NCBI GenBank assembly: GCA_030834125.1
Contig: JAURFW010000005.1
Coordinates: 1 to 64,000 of the forward strand
DNA from: Bacteroidota bacterium
GTDB lineage: Bacteria; Bacteroidota; Bacteroidia; NS11-12g; UBA955
Direction: 5' to 3'
DNA length: 64,000 bases
Numbering within the stretch: the stretch's first letter is position 1; each line of letters opens with the position of its first letter. The translations under genes and the position numbers were made by a program. Shown here piece by piece: positions 34,199-43,063 of the stretch. The notes under the pieces are model-generated. The model searched no databases. It was given only the letters and a program-made list of their open reading frames with translations, and was not told where the DNA came from.

Positions 34199-35333
34199 AA
34201 GGATCTAATAAAAATCCATTCCCTAATTTTACTTTCAGAAAAAACGAAGCGCTCCATGCCCACTTATTATTTGAAATGTGATAAATAGGCTCCAGCCTAG
34301 TTTCTAAATATGCTTTTCCCTTGACCAAGGCCTTGCCGTATAAATATCTAAAGTGGATTAAGTTTCTGGTTCTACTTATATTATATGGTAGTTCAGGATT
34401 ATAATTACTATATAAAACAGATCCAAGCGGAGCAAAATAATCTTGGGAATAATAATGCGATATGGATAAAGTATGGTTCTTTTCATACCATTGAATAGAG
34501 CTAAAAATACCCAACCCATCTTTAAAGGCTTGCACTAATTTTGGTGAAGCATCATAGGATTGCAATGCATGTGCTTCAATCTGTAATTTTTGGTCAATTA
34601 AAATCCGTAATCCAAGGTTTCCATTTAATTGGTTTACAATTGGCTTGCCAATTTTAAGGTTTTCCCCTCCTTTGTGCAGGACTAATATTGAAATTGGAGA
34701 ACTAATAATGACCCCGCTGTTAATTGCTTCAAACCATTTTACAGATCCTGAATTGCCATATGAAATTATTTCCTGTTGCGAGATTTCAGTCCTAGAAAAT
34801 TGTCTCCAATCAAGCCATGATTCCCAACGAAATTTACCGTTATCGAAGAAGTATTGTAAGCCATATTCTACTGGTCTAGTTAATGCCGCCTCATAATTAT
34901 ATAAAGGTTCTATTAGATTATGATTTACATGGCTTTGAATACTACCTACATTAAAAATATAGTTTCTACCAATTCGATTATATCTAATCACTGGCCATGT
35001 TTTTATATCTGAATAATTTCCACCAAACGGAAAATTACTTATAACCCCAAGAGAAAGCTTGTCTTGGCCTGATAAATTGTTCTCGAAACCTAATTTAATT
35101 TGTTCACCCAATAATGAGTATCCTGGATTATGAGATTCGCTGTATTCATGGTTTCTTAGGTAAGTGTTAAATTCAGCTCCAAATCTTTCTGTACCTGTCC
35201 TAATTTGGTGTAACTCTAATTCTGTTGAATCCAGATTGAATAAATACGGCTCACGAAAAATATAATTTCGTAGTTGACCTTTCGCAACATTTATAGAAAG
35301 CAAACTTATAATTATGAGTCTAAAACGAAACAT
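34179..35333 (-). CDS. Outer-membrane beta-barrel protein, unknown role
   Basis: The product has 384 residues. A signal peptide (residues 1-19, ending AKGQ) leads to a body of alternating strands rich in Tyr, Trp and Asn (LRNYIFREPYLFNL and many YxWxSW-type stretches). The end KLGNGFLLDPSTYFYR fits a terminal barrel strand. No named family is seen. It follows the TPR gene by 13 bases and the two may act together. Its stop lies within the end of exbD. Confidence 0.75.
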   Translation of the reverse strand: MFRFRLIIISLLSINVAKGQLRNYIFREPYLFNLDSTELELHQIRTGTERFGAEFNTYLRNHEYSESHNPGYSLLGEQIKLGFENNLSGQDKLSLGVISNFPFGGNYSDIKTWPVIRYNRIGRNYIFNVGSIQSHVNHNLIEPLYNYEAALTRPVEYGLQYFFDNGKFRWESWLDWRQFSRTEISQQEIISYGNSGSVKWFEAINSGVIISSPISILVLHKGGENLKIGKPIVNQLNGNLGLRILIDQKLQIEAHALQSYDASPKLVQAFKDGLGIFSSIQWYEKNHTLSISHYYSQDYFAPLGSVLYSNYNPELPYNISRTRNLIHFRYLYGKALVKGKAYLETRLEPIYHISNNKWAWSASFFLKVKLGNGFLLDPSTYFYR

Positions 35334-35346
35334 TATAGCAAAGAAA

Positions 35347-37143
35347 TTAAAATCCTCTTAGTTTTCTATATTCAATCCTTGCCTCACCAATGAAAATACT
35401 ATTTGTATGGTCTTCAATTAACTTTTTATAGCTTTCTTGAGCTTTTTTCTTGTCATTTAATTTGTATTGAAGAATTTTTGCTAGCTTAAAAAGTGCATTA
35501 TCGGCAAGTATATCACTTGGGTAGGTTTCTGCTAAAGCTTGATACAAATTTGCCGCTTCGCTAAAGTTTTCAGTTTTTTCCTCAATTTGTCCTCTTAACA
35601 TTAAAACCTCATCACCTAAAGAGTGTCCGGGAAAATCTATATTTAACTGACGTGCGTAAAACATAGAACTATCATACCATTGCTGCCGGAAAAACAATCG
35701 TGCCTTGGAATACATTTCTAACGCTGCATAATTACTATCTATTCCTAAATTGTCCGTAATACAGAGTGATAACTCCATAGCATCGTTGGATATTAATTGA
35801 GTTGTGGCCCCTTTTAACACATCTAATTGCATATTGGCCCATTCATAATCACCGCGATAGAATGATAATTCCGCCCTTTTAAATTTTGCCTCTTGTCCTA
35901 AGGGGTCGTCTTGGAATTCTTTTTCCACTTTAGCCAATAATAACTCACTGGTATAAACATCTCCCGTAGTTATTAAAGCATCAGCAAGGGCAATTTTTGA
36001 TTGAGCTCGGATATTTTTGTTTAAGTATGGTGAATAGGCATGCAATTCTAATACTGCAATACCTGAATTAATTTTATTATCCCTGATGTATATTTCTGAT
36101 AATATTATTGTTGGTTGTAAGGTGTAATTTGAAGGCCCCTCACGGTGAACAAAACTGTCTAAAAGAGAGGTGTAATTTCTAAAATTTATTGATTTAATAG
36201 AATCAGACTTTAGCAATAGTTCATATTTGATTTCAAACCATTGGGATTGGGCAATTTGATAATTGTAAGCAGCAGATCCTTTTTCTAAAACATAGTCAAA
36301 ACACTTTAACGCTGTAGTTAAATCTAGATTGGTTTTACATAGGTATCCAAGTTCAAACATTCTATACCCATCTTCTTTCATTCTCTTATCTAACGAACGA
36401 GTAAAAACAAATGCTTTTTGCCAATCTTGAAGAGCAACAAACGTCCATTTTAACCATTCGCTTAGTGCTGATACATTTGGATGATTTTGTACTTGTTTAA
36501 GAAGGATTCCTTGAAGCTGAACAATATCTGAACTGTCAGTAACATAGGTGTCAATTATCTGTTTCAGTTGATTGTACTGTACATTGGATCGCACCATCAT
36601 CTCAATATATCGCTCTAAAGCTTTAAATCTTTCACCTACTTGAAGTTCAAGTAGCGCAATTTCATTTGTAATTTCATAAACATTGCCTAAACGAGTTTCC
36701 GCATCTTTCAAAATCCAAAGTGCTTCTCCTTTCAATATATGATTAGATAATCGGCGAGCTCCAAAAACAATACAATTTGGCTGTCCATTGCAGTCTTCAA
36801 AAAAAGATTCTTTTATTTTTTGAATTCTTCTATCATTTCCCCCCTCTTCACTTAAAACCCAAATTTCATCGGCACGAAACATGGGGTGATTATTTGACTT
36901 TTGATATTTTCGGATTAGTTTTTTTGCCTTTTTATAATCTTCAAGATAAACTAAACAGGCTAGGTAGTTTTCATAATATTCTGGATTATTAGGCTGGTCT
37001 TTTAATAAATCCTCATAAATAATTGCAGCACGTTCAAACTCTTCTTCTTGAAATAACTGTTGTGCTAATATTGGATTTTGAGCCCATAATTTAAGGGATG
37101 ATAAAGCAATTAATAATATAGCAAACAGTCTTAATTTTTGCAT
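35347..37143 (-). CDS. TPR-repeat secreted protein
   Basis: The product has 598 residues with a signal peptide (residues 1-21, ending LWAQ). At least several TPR-like units are visible, both in the N-terminus (LFQEEEFERAAIIYEDLLKDQPNNPEYYENYLACLV-like repeats, from residue 30) and near the C-terminus (FSEAANLYQALAETYPSDILADNALFKLAKILQ). It is probably periplasmic. Such TPR proteins act as scaffolds; the partner is not known. It begins 3 bases after the ABC exporter stop and precedes an OMP gene, suggesting an operon for export of an unknown substrate. Confidence 0.8.
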   Translation of the reverse strand: MQKLRLFAILLIALSSLKLWAQNPILAQQLFQEEEFERAAIIYEDLLKDQPNNPEYYENYLACLVYLEDYKKAKKLIRKYQKSNNHPMFRADEIWVLSEEGGNDRRIQKIKESFFEDCNGQPNCIVFGARRLSNHILKGEALWILKDAETRLGNVYEITNEIALLELQVGERFKALERYIEMMVRSNVQYNQLKQIIDTYVTDSSDIVQLQGILLKQVQNHPNVSALSEWLKWTFVALQDWQKAFVFTRSLDKRMKEDGYRMFELGYLCKTNLDLTTALKCFDYVLEKGSAAYNYQIAQSQWFEIKYELLLKSDSIKSINFRNYTSLLDSFVHREGPSNYTLQPTIILSEIYIRDNKINSGIAVLELHAYSPYLNKNIRAQSKIALADALITTGDVYTSELLLAKVEKEFQDDPLGQEAKFKRAELSFYRGDYEWANMQLDVLKGATTQLISNDAMELSLCITDNLGIDSNYAALEMYSKARLFFRQQWYDSSMFYARQLNIDFPGHSLGDEVLMLRGQIEEKTENFSEAANLYQALAETYPSDILADNALFKLAKILQYKLNDKKKAQESYKKLIEDHTNSIFIGEARIEYRKLRGF

Positions 37144-37145
37144 CT

Positions 37146-38969
37146 CTAATTAAAAAAGTCCGTTGGTTCAAGTTGTTTCTCAATCATTTGACGATAAACT
37201 CCTGAACTTAGTTGCATCAAACTTTCATGATTCCCTTCCTCCAAAACTAAACCATTCTTAAGAACTATAATTGAATCGGCGTTTTTAATAGTGCTTAATC
37301 TGTGTGCAATGATTAAGGAGGTTCTATCCTTCATTAAGGTTTGAAGTGCCTTTTGCACCTCAAATTCACTTTCAGAATCTAATGCAGAAGTAGCTTCATC
37401 CAAGATAAGAAACTTTGGATTTCTCAAAATGGCTCGTGCAATTGCAATTCTCTGCTTTTGTCCACCAGATAATTTCATTCCACGGTCTCCCACTAATGTG
37501 TTAAATCCTTCGGGAAACCCTTGAATAAAATCCCATGCATAAGCTTCTTTAGCTGCTTGATGAATTTCTTCTTCTCTAGCATCTGGACGACCATATTTAA
37601 TGTTATCGTAAATACTTCCACCAAATAAAATAACTTCTTGAGGAACAAGAGCAAATTGCTTTCTATATTGATTCAAATCATATTCACTCACCGGCTTATT
37701 ATCCATTATTATTTCCCCTGACGTAGGATGGTAAAATTGATAGATCAAGGATGCAATTGTAGATTTTCCTGATCCACTGGGACCAACAAGTGCGGTGGTT
37801 TTTCCTGGTTTTAATTCAAATGATATTTGTTTAAGAACCTCTGATTCTGGACGCGATGGGTACGAAAATGAAACATCTTTAAAGTGTAATCCTTTTAACG
37901 AGCTCAATTCATTGTTTGAATCGTTTGATTCGGTTGGCGAATCAATAATATCCAATACTCTTTCTACAGCCCCCAATGTCTTTTGAATTTGAACAAATTG
38001 TTCAGCCATTCCCCCAATACTTGTACCAACAAAAGTTGTTAATAGCATGAAGTTGAATAATTCACCAATTCCCATCTGACCATCCCTAACCATTCCCAGA
38101 CCCATGAAAGTGAGCCATACGATTGCCCCAAATAAACAGACAATTATGAATGAACTGAAAGCACCTCTCCAGTATCCTCTTTTTATACTTTCTTTTCTAA
38201 GATAATTCGAGTTTTCTGTGTATCTATCTAACTCAAACGCTTCGTTTGTGTATGCCTTAACATTGGTAATTCCAGTAATAGATTCCTCTACGATTGTATT
38301 GTTTTCCGCGGTAATATCTTGAACTTCCTTTGATAAAGAACGTATAAACTTTCCGAAAAACAAGGCAACTATTATCACTACAGGAATACTTGCAAGCATA
38401 TACAGAGCAAGTGTTGTAGAAGTGTTGAATATCAATACTACTCCTAGTAGCATAATTAAAATTTGGCGTATAAACATAGCCAAATTGGTGGTGAAAGTAT
38501 CTTGTATTTGTGCTATATCGGAACTAAATCGGCTAAGGATTTCACCGGTTCTCTGAGTTCCAAAAAAGTGCATATTCTGACCAATAACGGAACGAAAAAG
38601 GTCTTTTCTTAATCCAAAAGTCATTCCCTCAGTTACTCTCACATAAATTGAAATCCTCAGAAAAGAGAATACTGCTTGGACAACAAACAAGTAAACAAAA
38701 TATTGGGCAATTTCTTCTAATTTTGATTGGTCAGGTGCTTGGGAGACACCATCTTTACCATAGATAAAAATGCCATCCATCATGTCGCCTAATAATTTAG
38801 GAAATAAGATTGATGCACCAGCAGTGATACCTAAGAATAAGGTACCAAGTCCAAATAGCCATCTATCTTTTGAAGACATATAGCGGAAAAGACGCATTGA
38901 GCGTTTTAATGACTCTTTACTCAATTTGGCTTTTGGTAAATCTCGATCTTGTGATTTTCGCGAAGACAT
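37146..38969 (-). CDS. ABC exporter, MsbA-like half-transporter
   Basis: The product has about 607 residues: six membrane helices (ABC_membrane domain, about 30-310) fused to an ATPase. Motifs are complete: Walker A GPSGSGKST, the signature LSGGQKQR, Walker B LILDEATSALD, and IAHRLSTI. It probably works as a homodimer exporting lipids, peptides or drugs. ATG 38969 (MSSRKSQDRD) is preferred over TTG 38978. It heads an operon with the TPR and barrel genes. Confidence 0.92.
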   Translation of the reverse strand: MSSRKSQDRDLPKAKLSKESLKRSMRLFRYMSSKDRWLFGLGTLFLGITAGASILFPKLLGDMMDGIFIYGKDGVSQAPDQSKLEEIAQYFVYLFVVQAVFSFLRISIYVRVTEGMTFGLRKDLFRSVIGQNMHFFGTQRTGEILSRFSSDIAQIQDTFTTNLAMFIRQILIMLLGVVLIFNTSTTLALYMLASIPVVIIVALFFGKFIRSLSKEVQDITAENNTIVEESITGITNVKAYTNEAFELDRYTENSNYLRKESIKRGYWRGAFSSFIIVCLFGAIVWLTFMGLGMVRDGQMGIGELFNFMLLTTFVGTSIGGMAEQFVQIQKTLGAVERVLDIIDSPTESNDSNNELSSLKGLHFKDVSFSYPSRPESEVLKQISFELKPGKTTALVGPSGSGKSTIASLIYQFYHPTSGEIIMDNKPVSEYDLNQYRKQFALVPQEVILFGGSIYDNIKYGRPDAREEEIHQAAKEAYAWDFIQGFPEGFNTLVGDRGMKLSGGQKQRIAIARAILRNPKFLILDEATSALDSESEFEVQKALQTLMKDRTSLIIAHRLSTIKNADSIIVLKNGLVLEEGNHESLMQLSSGVYRQMIEKQLEPTDFFN

Positions 38970-39068
38970 TAAATACAAATTTCGTGTTTTTGTGCTTAGT
39001 TATTAGGGGCGAACTTATTTTTAATGGTTTATGATAAAAAGCTTTCGATAAAGTAGGAGTTACGAAGT

Positions 39069-39755
39069 ATGAGTATTATCGATATTTTAGTTCCCCGATA
39101 TTGTATTGTTTGCGATAGCGTATTGTATTCCAAGCATGAGAGATTTATTTGTTTGCATTGCTATTCAAATATGCCATTAAGCTGCATGGGCTATAACTCA
39201 AAAAACGTATTGGCTAAATCACTTTGGGGAAGGATTCCAGAATGTAAATGCGGTTCCTTGCTAACTTATAAGTCTACCTCTAAATATTCAAATCTTATTA
39301 AACAGTTTAAATATAAAAACAATAAAAAAGTGGGTTATTTTTTGGCTCGTCAATTAGGTTTAGAATTGCGTAATTTTTCAATGACCAACTTTAGCAAGGT
39401 TAAGGCAATTTTGCCTGTTCCATTGAGTCGAGCAAAAAGACTATTTCGCGGCTATAATCAGTCAGAAATATTAGCTCAAGGCGTCAGTAGAGTTTTAAAT
39501 ATTCCTGTTCGAACCGATATACTATATCGCAGAATAAGTAGAGTTTCACAAACAAAAAAGGGAAGATTTGATAGGTGGTTGAACCTTGAAAACATCTATT
39601 ATGCAGACAAGAGCAAATTGGAAGATTTAGAGGAAATTATATTAATTGATGACATTATAACAACAGGCTCCACTGTTGTTGCATGTGTTGAGTCTATTAC
39701 TCGATGTAAAAACATAAAGGTTAATGTGTTATCAATAGCCTATACGCAGTATTAG
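39069..39755 (+). CDS. ComF family phosphoribosyltransferase
   Basis: The product has 228 residues. An N-terminal four-Cys zinc site (C12xxC15 and C28xxC31) is followed by a PRTase fold with AILPVPLSRAKRLFRGYNQSE and the PRPP loop LIDDIITTGST. Homologs are called ComF or GntX and are linked to DNA uptake, although the reaction is unknown. All four zinc Cys and the PRPP loop are present. Monocistronic. Confidence 0.9.
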   Translation: MSIIDILVPRYCIVCDSVLYSKHERFICLHCYSNMPLSCMGYNSKNVLAKSLWGRIPECKCGSLLTYKSTSKYSNLIKQFKYKNNKKVGYFLARQLGLELRNFSMTNFSKVKAILPVPLSRAKRLFRGYNQSEILAQGVSRVLNIPVRTDILYRRISRVSQTKKGRFDRWLNLENIYYADKSKLEDLEEIILIDDIITTGSTVVACVESITRCKNIKVNVLSIAYTQY

Positions 39756-39823
39756 CTTGTCATTATAAATCCATAAATTTCACTGGTGATACTAATTGCA
39801 AAATTCTTGCGGATAAAAATGCC

Positions 39824-39831
39824 TATTTTTG
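39824..39831 (+). promoter_or_regulatory. -7 box before Calx-beta protein gene (TATTTTTG)
   Basis: Exact TAnnTTTG, 13 bases before ATG 39845. Confidence 0.5.
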
Positions 39832-39844
39832 TTTAATTATCGTT

Positions 39845-42800
39845 ATGAATATGAAGAAAAGTCTACTTTTTACTTTGTTGTTAGTAGGGACTGTTTTGAG
39901 CAGTTTTGCCCAACGCTCAACTCAAGGGTTGTCGGCGGTTTTAATTCCTCAATATGTTCCTGTGGGGTCCAACTCAAATATTGCGGTTTATTCAAGACTA
40001 CGCCTAAGTAGTTTGATGCCTAATACGGATTATAAATATACCGTTTCATTAATACCAACTTCATTAAAAGATACTGCCTTGCTTTTGGCTGGTGAGGGAA
40101 GACCAATTTTTGTTGATTCAAAGAATCATTTTAACTTTTCCAATGATAATCAATTTGATACTCTATCTACAAACATGATGGGTGAGTACGAAGGATGGTT
40201 TGGAATTTCTAGTCAGGGTACAACCGCATCAGCGGGTGATGCTCTTTATATTGGAGTATCGCTTATTAATATGATGACTTCCGATACAATGTTGTTTTAT
40301 TGCTTAGACTCATTAACAGCCATCGAATATGGTACATCAGCATCTGATATTACAGGTATTTACGGAAGTAGTTTTGCAGATACTTTGAATTTTGTGGCGT
40401 TGTATGACAACCAAAATTCTTATGGCCGTCCTTTGGCTGTAGCTTGTATTGAAGGAAATGACCAATCTGGTAATGCTCTTACTAACCCACCATCATATTA
40501 CTCAAATAATGTGTTGAATAAAAGTAAAATGTGGGGTGCATACATCCCAAATAGCCTAGACTCGGGTGTTAGGTCAATTGTGAATTATCAAGCTGATGGT
40601 AAACCGTTTTACACAAATACCGATGATGATGGTGTTTGGGGCCCAAACAAAGTGAACACAGTGAATCCTAGTGGTGGTTCAAGTGCCATTTCACTTTCAA
40701 GCGATGATGCTCCTTTAATTCAACCAGTAATTGACTTTGTTAGTGGAACTTCATCCACACGTGAAAATATCGCGATTAAAAATGTTGTAGTAGTTCGTAA
40801 ATATTCTAATTCCAAAGATCAAAAGGTAACATTAGTTGTTTCTGGTGGTAGTGCTGATAAAAACGACGATTACACATTAAACGACTCTTTCCAAATGGTA
40901 TTTACTCCGGGTAAAATGGGTTATGATACGGCTGTGATTTCTATAACCAATGATGCTTTAGATGAAGATGCTGAGGATATCACTTTACGCTTGATAAATG
41001 AAGTTAATTGTAAAATAGGAACAAATAGATTTCATACAATTAGCGTAACAGATGACGACACTGCAAAAATTGGCTTTTCAATGAGTGAAGTTGTTCTGAA
41101 TGAAGATGCAAAAGCATATAACATTCCAGTTACAATGAAGGGTACAATAGCAGAACCAATTCAAGTAAAATTGATTGTTAAATCAACAGGAGATTCCACC
41201 TACATTCCTTCAGAATTTAAATTGAGTCAAAAGTATTACGATACTACTTTTACCTTAGGAAGTACTTCCGGAAACGACTCATTGGCTATACCTGTTTCTG
41301 TATTTGATGACCTTCAGGCAGATCCTGACGATTCAATTGTTTTAGCCTTAAGAATTTCTAGTACACTTGGCATGGTTCAAGATTCTTTGTTCACCTTGAT
41401 TATTAAGGATAATGATGGCCCATCTACAATTACTATGATTGGAAATTCAATGACAGTAAACGAAGATGTTGGTGAAATTGAGGTTAAAGTGAGAGTAGTA
41501 AACAAGAAGGACGCAGGGGGTGATTTTGCATTACGTTATTTAACAGCCGAAAGTTCAGCTACTGAAGGGTTTGATTTAACATTTAATCCAATATCAAAAC
41601 TTACTTCTATCACAAATAGTACTCCTGATACAATAGTTTTTAAAGTTCCCATTAAAGACGATGATTTGTATGAGGGAATGGAGAATATGAAATTCGGTTT
41701 AATTTCTGTATCGAATGTAACCATTCAAAAGCCAGATACTTTCAATGTATGGGTAACCGATAATGATTTGCCTATTTACTCAATTGGAACAATTAATAAA
41801 CAAACAAAAAGTGATGGTACTGTGGATTCTTCAGGTGTGAAATGTCGTGTATTTGGTATTGTATACGGAATCAATACTAGAAGTACTGGTTTAGGGTTTA
41901 CCATTCGAGATAATACCGGAGGAATTAATGTTTATTCTGGTTCTAATACATACAACTATACCGTTAAAGAGGGTGATTCGGTTATGATCCAAGGTAGAGT
42001 TTCTCAATTCCAGGGTACGGCTCAAATGGATAATTTAGATACAATTCGCAGAATAATTTCCGGGAAGTCTATATCTAAACCTATAGTGGTTTCAAAAATA
42101 GATGAAACATCTGAGGCAAACCTAGTGCAATTAAATCGTGTAAAGCTAGTAAGTGAAGCTGAGTGGCCAGTAGATGCATTGAATGCAAATTCTTGGGCAT
42201 ATGTGAGAGTTGAAAATACTAATGGACGTATTGATACCTTGAATATAGACGCTGAAACAGATATTGATGGAACTCCTGCACCAACGGGTTACTTTAATGT
42301 AGTTGGACTTGGTGTTCAGTTTGATAGTAAAGCACCATATTTTGAGAAATATTATTTATCGCCAAGATCGATCAATGACTTCAGCGATGCTACATTGCCA
42401 GAAATTAAATTTAGTGTTACTTCTGATTTTGTAACTGAATTGGCGGATTCATTTATTATGACATTAAGAGTGAGTCCATCAGATGAGAATTTCACAGTAG
42501 ATGTAGTATGTTTAGGAGGTACCGCAGTTGAACCAACTGACTATGATTTTGCAACTAAAAAAATTAATGTAATAAAGAATTCTAATGTATACATTATTAA
42601 AGCAAATATTTCTGATGATACTGATGCGGATGGAGACAAAGAGTTGAAATTTGCATTAAGAAATATTAATGGTCCAGGGAAAATTGGCACAGATTCAATT
42701 ATCACTTTAACTATTCAAGATAATGAGTCAAGTGCGGTTAAATCTTTTGCCGATGGTGGTATTAGATTGGGTAATAACCCTTCATCGAATGGAGATTTTG

Positions 42801-42994
42801 CGTTATATCTAAATAATGGTGTTGATTATTCTAAGGTTGTTATTTTTGATTTAAAGGGAAGTATTGTTTTTGAAGAAAATCTAAATGGTCAACCGGTTCA
42901 AGTTTTAAATACTGGTTTAAATCAAGGGATTTACACCTTAACAGTAATAAACTCTGATGGACAGCAGTATTCAGAAAAAGTATCAGTTAAATAA
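39845..42994 (+). CDS. Large Calx-beta-domain protein with T9SS sorting domain
   Basis: The product has 1049 residues. Signal peptide 1-22 ends SFAQ; ATG 39845 or 39851 both fit. The middle holds repeated Calx-beta-type units with Asp/Asn-rich turns (TNDALDEDAEDITLRLIN, DDLQADPDDSIVLAL, DDDLYEGMENMKF, DTDADGDKELKFAL), which bind calcium in known homologs. Between them, residues about 650-780 form an OB-like domain (GLGFTIRDNTGGINVYSG, EGDSVMIQGRVSQFQGTAQM) of the type found in exported Bacteroidota nuclease-associated proteins. The last 80 residues are a T9SS type A sorting domain (GVDYSKVVIFDLKGSIVFEE, LNQGIYTLTVINSDGQQY). It is a surface or secreted protein; ligand unknown. Confidence 0.88.
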   Translation: MNMKKSLLFTLLLVGTVLSSFAQRSTQGLSAVLIPQYVPVGSNSNIAVYSRLRLSSLMPNTDYKYTVSLIPTSLKDTALLLAGEGRPIFVDSKNHFNFSNDNQFDTLSTNMMGEYEGWFGISSQGTTASAGDALYIGVSLINMMTSDTMLFYCLDSLTAIEYGTSASDITGIYGSSFADTLNFVALYDNQNSYGRPLAVACIEGNDQSGNALTNPPSYYSNNVLNKSKMWGAYIPNSLDSGVRSIVNYQADGKPFYTNTDDDGVWGPNKVNTVNPSGGSSAISLSSDDAPLIQPVIDFVSGTSSTRENIAIKNVVVVRKYSNSKDQKVTLVVSGGSADKNDDYTLNDSFQMVFTPGKMGYDTAVISITNDALDEDAEDITLRLINEVNCKIGTNRFHTISVTDDDTAKIGFSMSEVVLNEDAKAYNIPVTMKGTIAEPIQVKLIVKSTGDSTYIPSEFKLSQKYYDTTFTLGSTSGNDSLAIPVSVFDDLQADPDDSIVLALRISSTLGMVQDSLFTLIIKDNDGPSTITMIGNSMTVNEDVGEIEVKVRVVNKKDAGGDFALRYLTAESSATEGFDLTFNPISKLTSITNSTPDTIVFKVPIKDDDLYEGMENMKFGLISVSNVTIQKPDTFNVWVTDNDLPIYSIGTINKQTKSDGTVDSSGVKCRVFGIVYGINTRSTGLGFTIRDNTGGINVYSGSNTYNYTVKEGDSVMIQGRVSQFQGTAQMDNLDTIRRIISGKSISKPIVVSKIDETSEANLVQLNRVKLVSEAEWPVDALNANSWAYVRVENTNGRIDTLNIDAETDIDGTPAPTGYFNVVGLGVQFDSKAPYFEKYYLSPRSINDFSDATLPEIKFSVTSDFVTELADSFIMTLRVSPSDENFTVDVVCLGGTAVEPTDYDFATKKINVIKNSNVYIIKANISDDTDADGDKELKFALRNINGPGKIGTDSIITLTIQDNESSAVKSFADGGIRLGNNPSSNGDFALYLNNGVDYSKVVIFDLKGSIVFEENLNGQPVQVLNTGLNQGIYTLTVINSDGQQYSEKVSVK

Positions 42995-43015
42995 TTTTTA
43001 ATTGGAATATATATT

Positions 43016-43041
43016 AAGGGGGCTAGAAGCCCCCTTTTTAT
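43016..43041 (+). terminator. Terminator of Calx-beta protein gene
   Basis: The stem AAGGGGGCT/AGCCCCCTT with an AGA-type loop and T run. It ends 8 bases before the next promoter box. Confidence 0.85.
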
Positions 43042-43048
43042 TTTTCAT

Positions 43049-43056
43049 TACTTTTG
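43049..43056 (+). promoter_or_regulatory. -7 box of second ABC exporter (TACTTTTG)
   Basis: Exact TAnnTTTG, 7 bases before the TTG start at 43064. Confidence 0.5.
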
Positions 43057-43063
43057 TTGTGAA

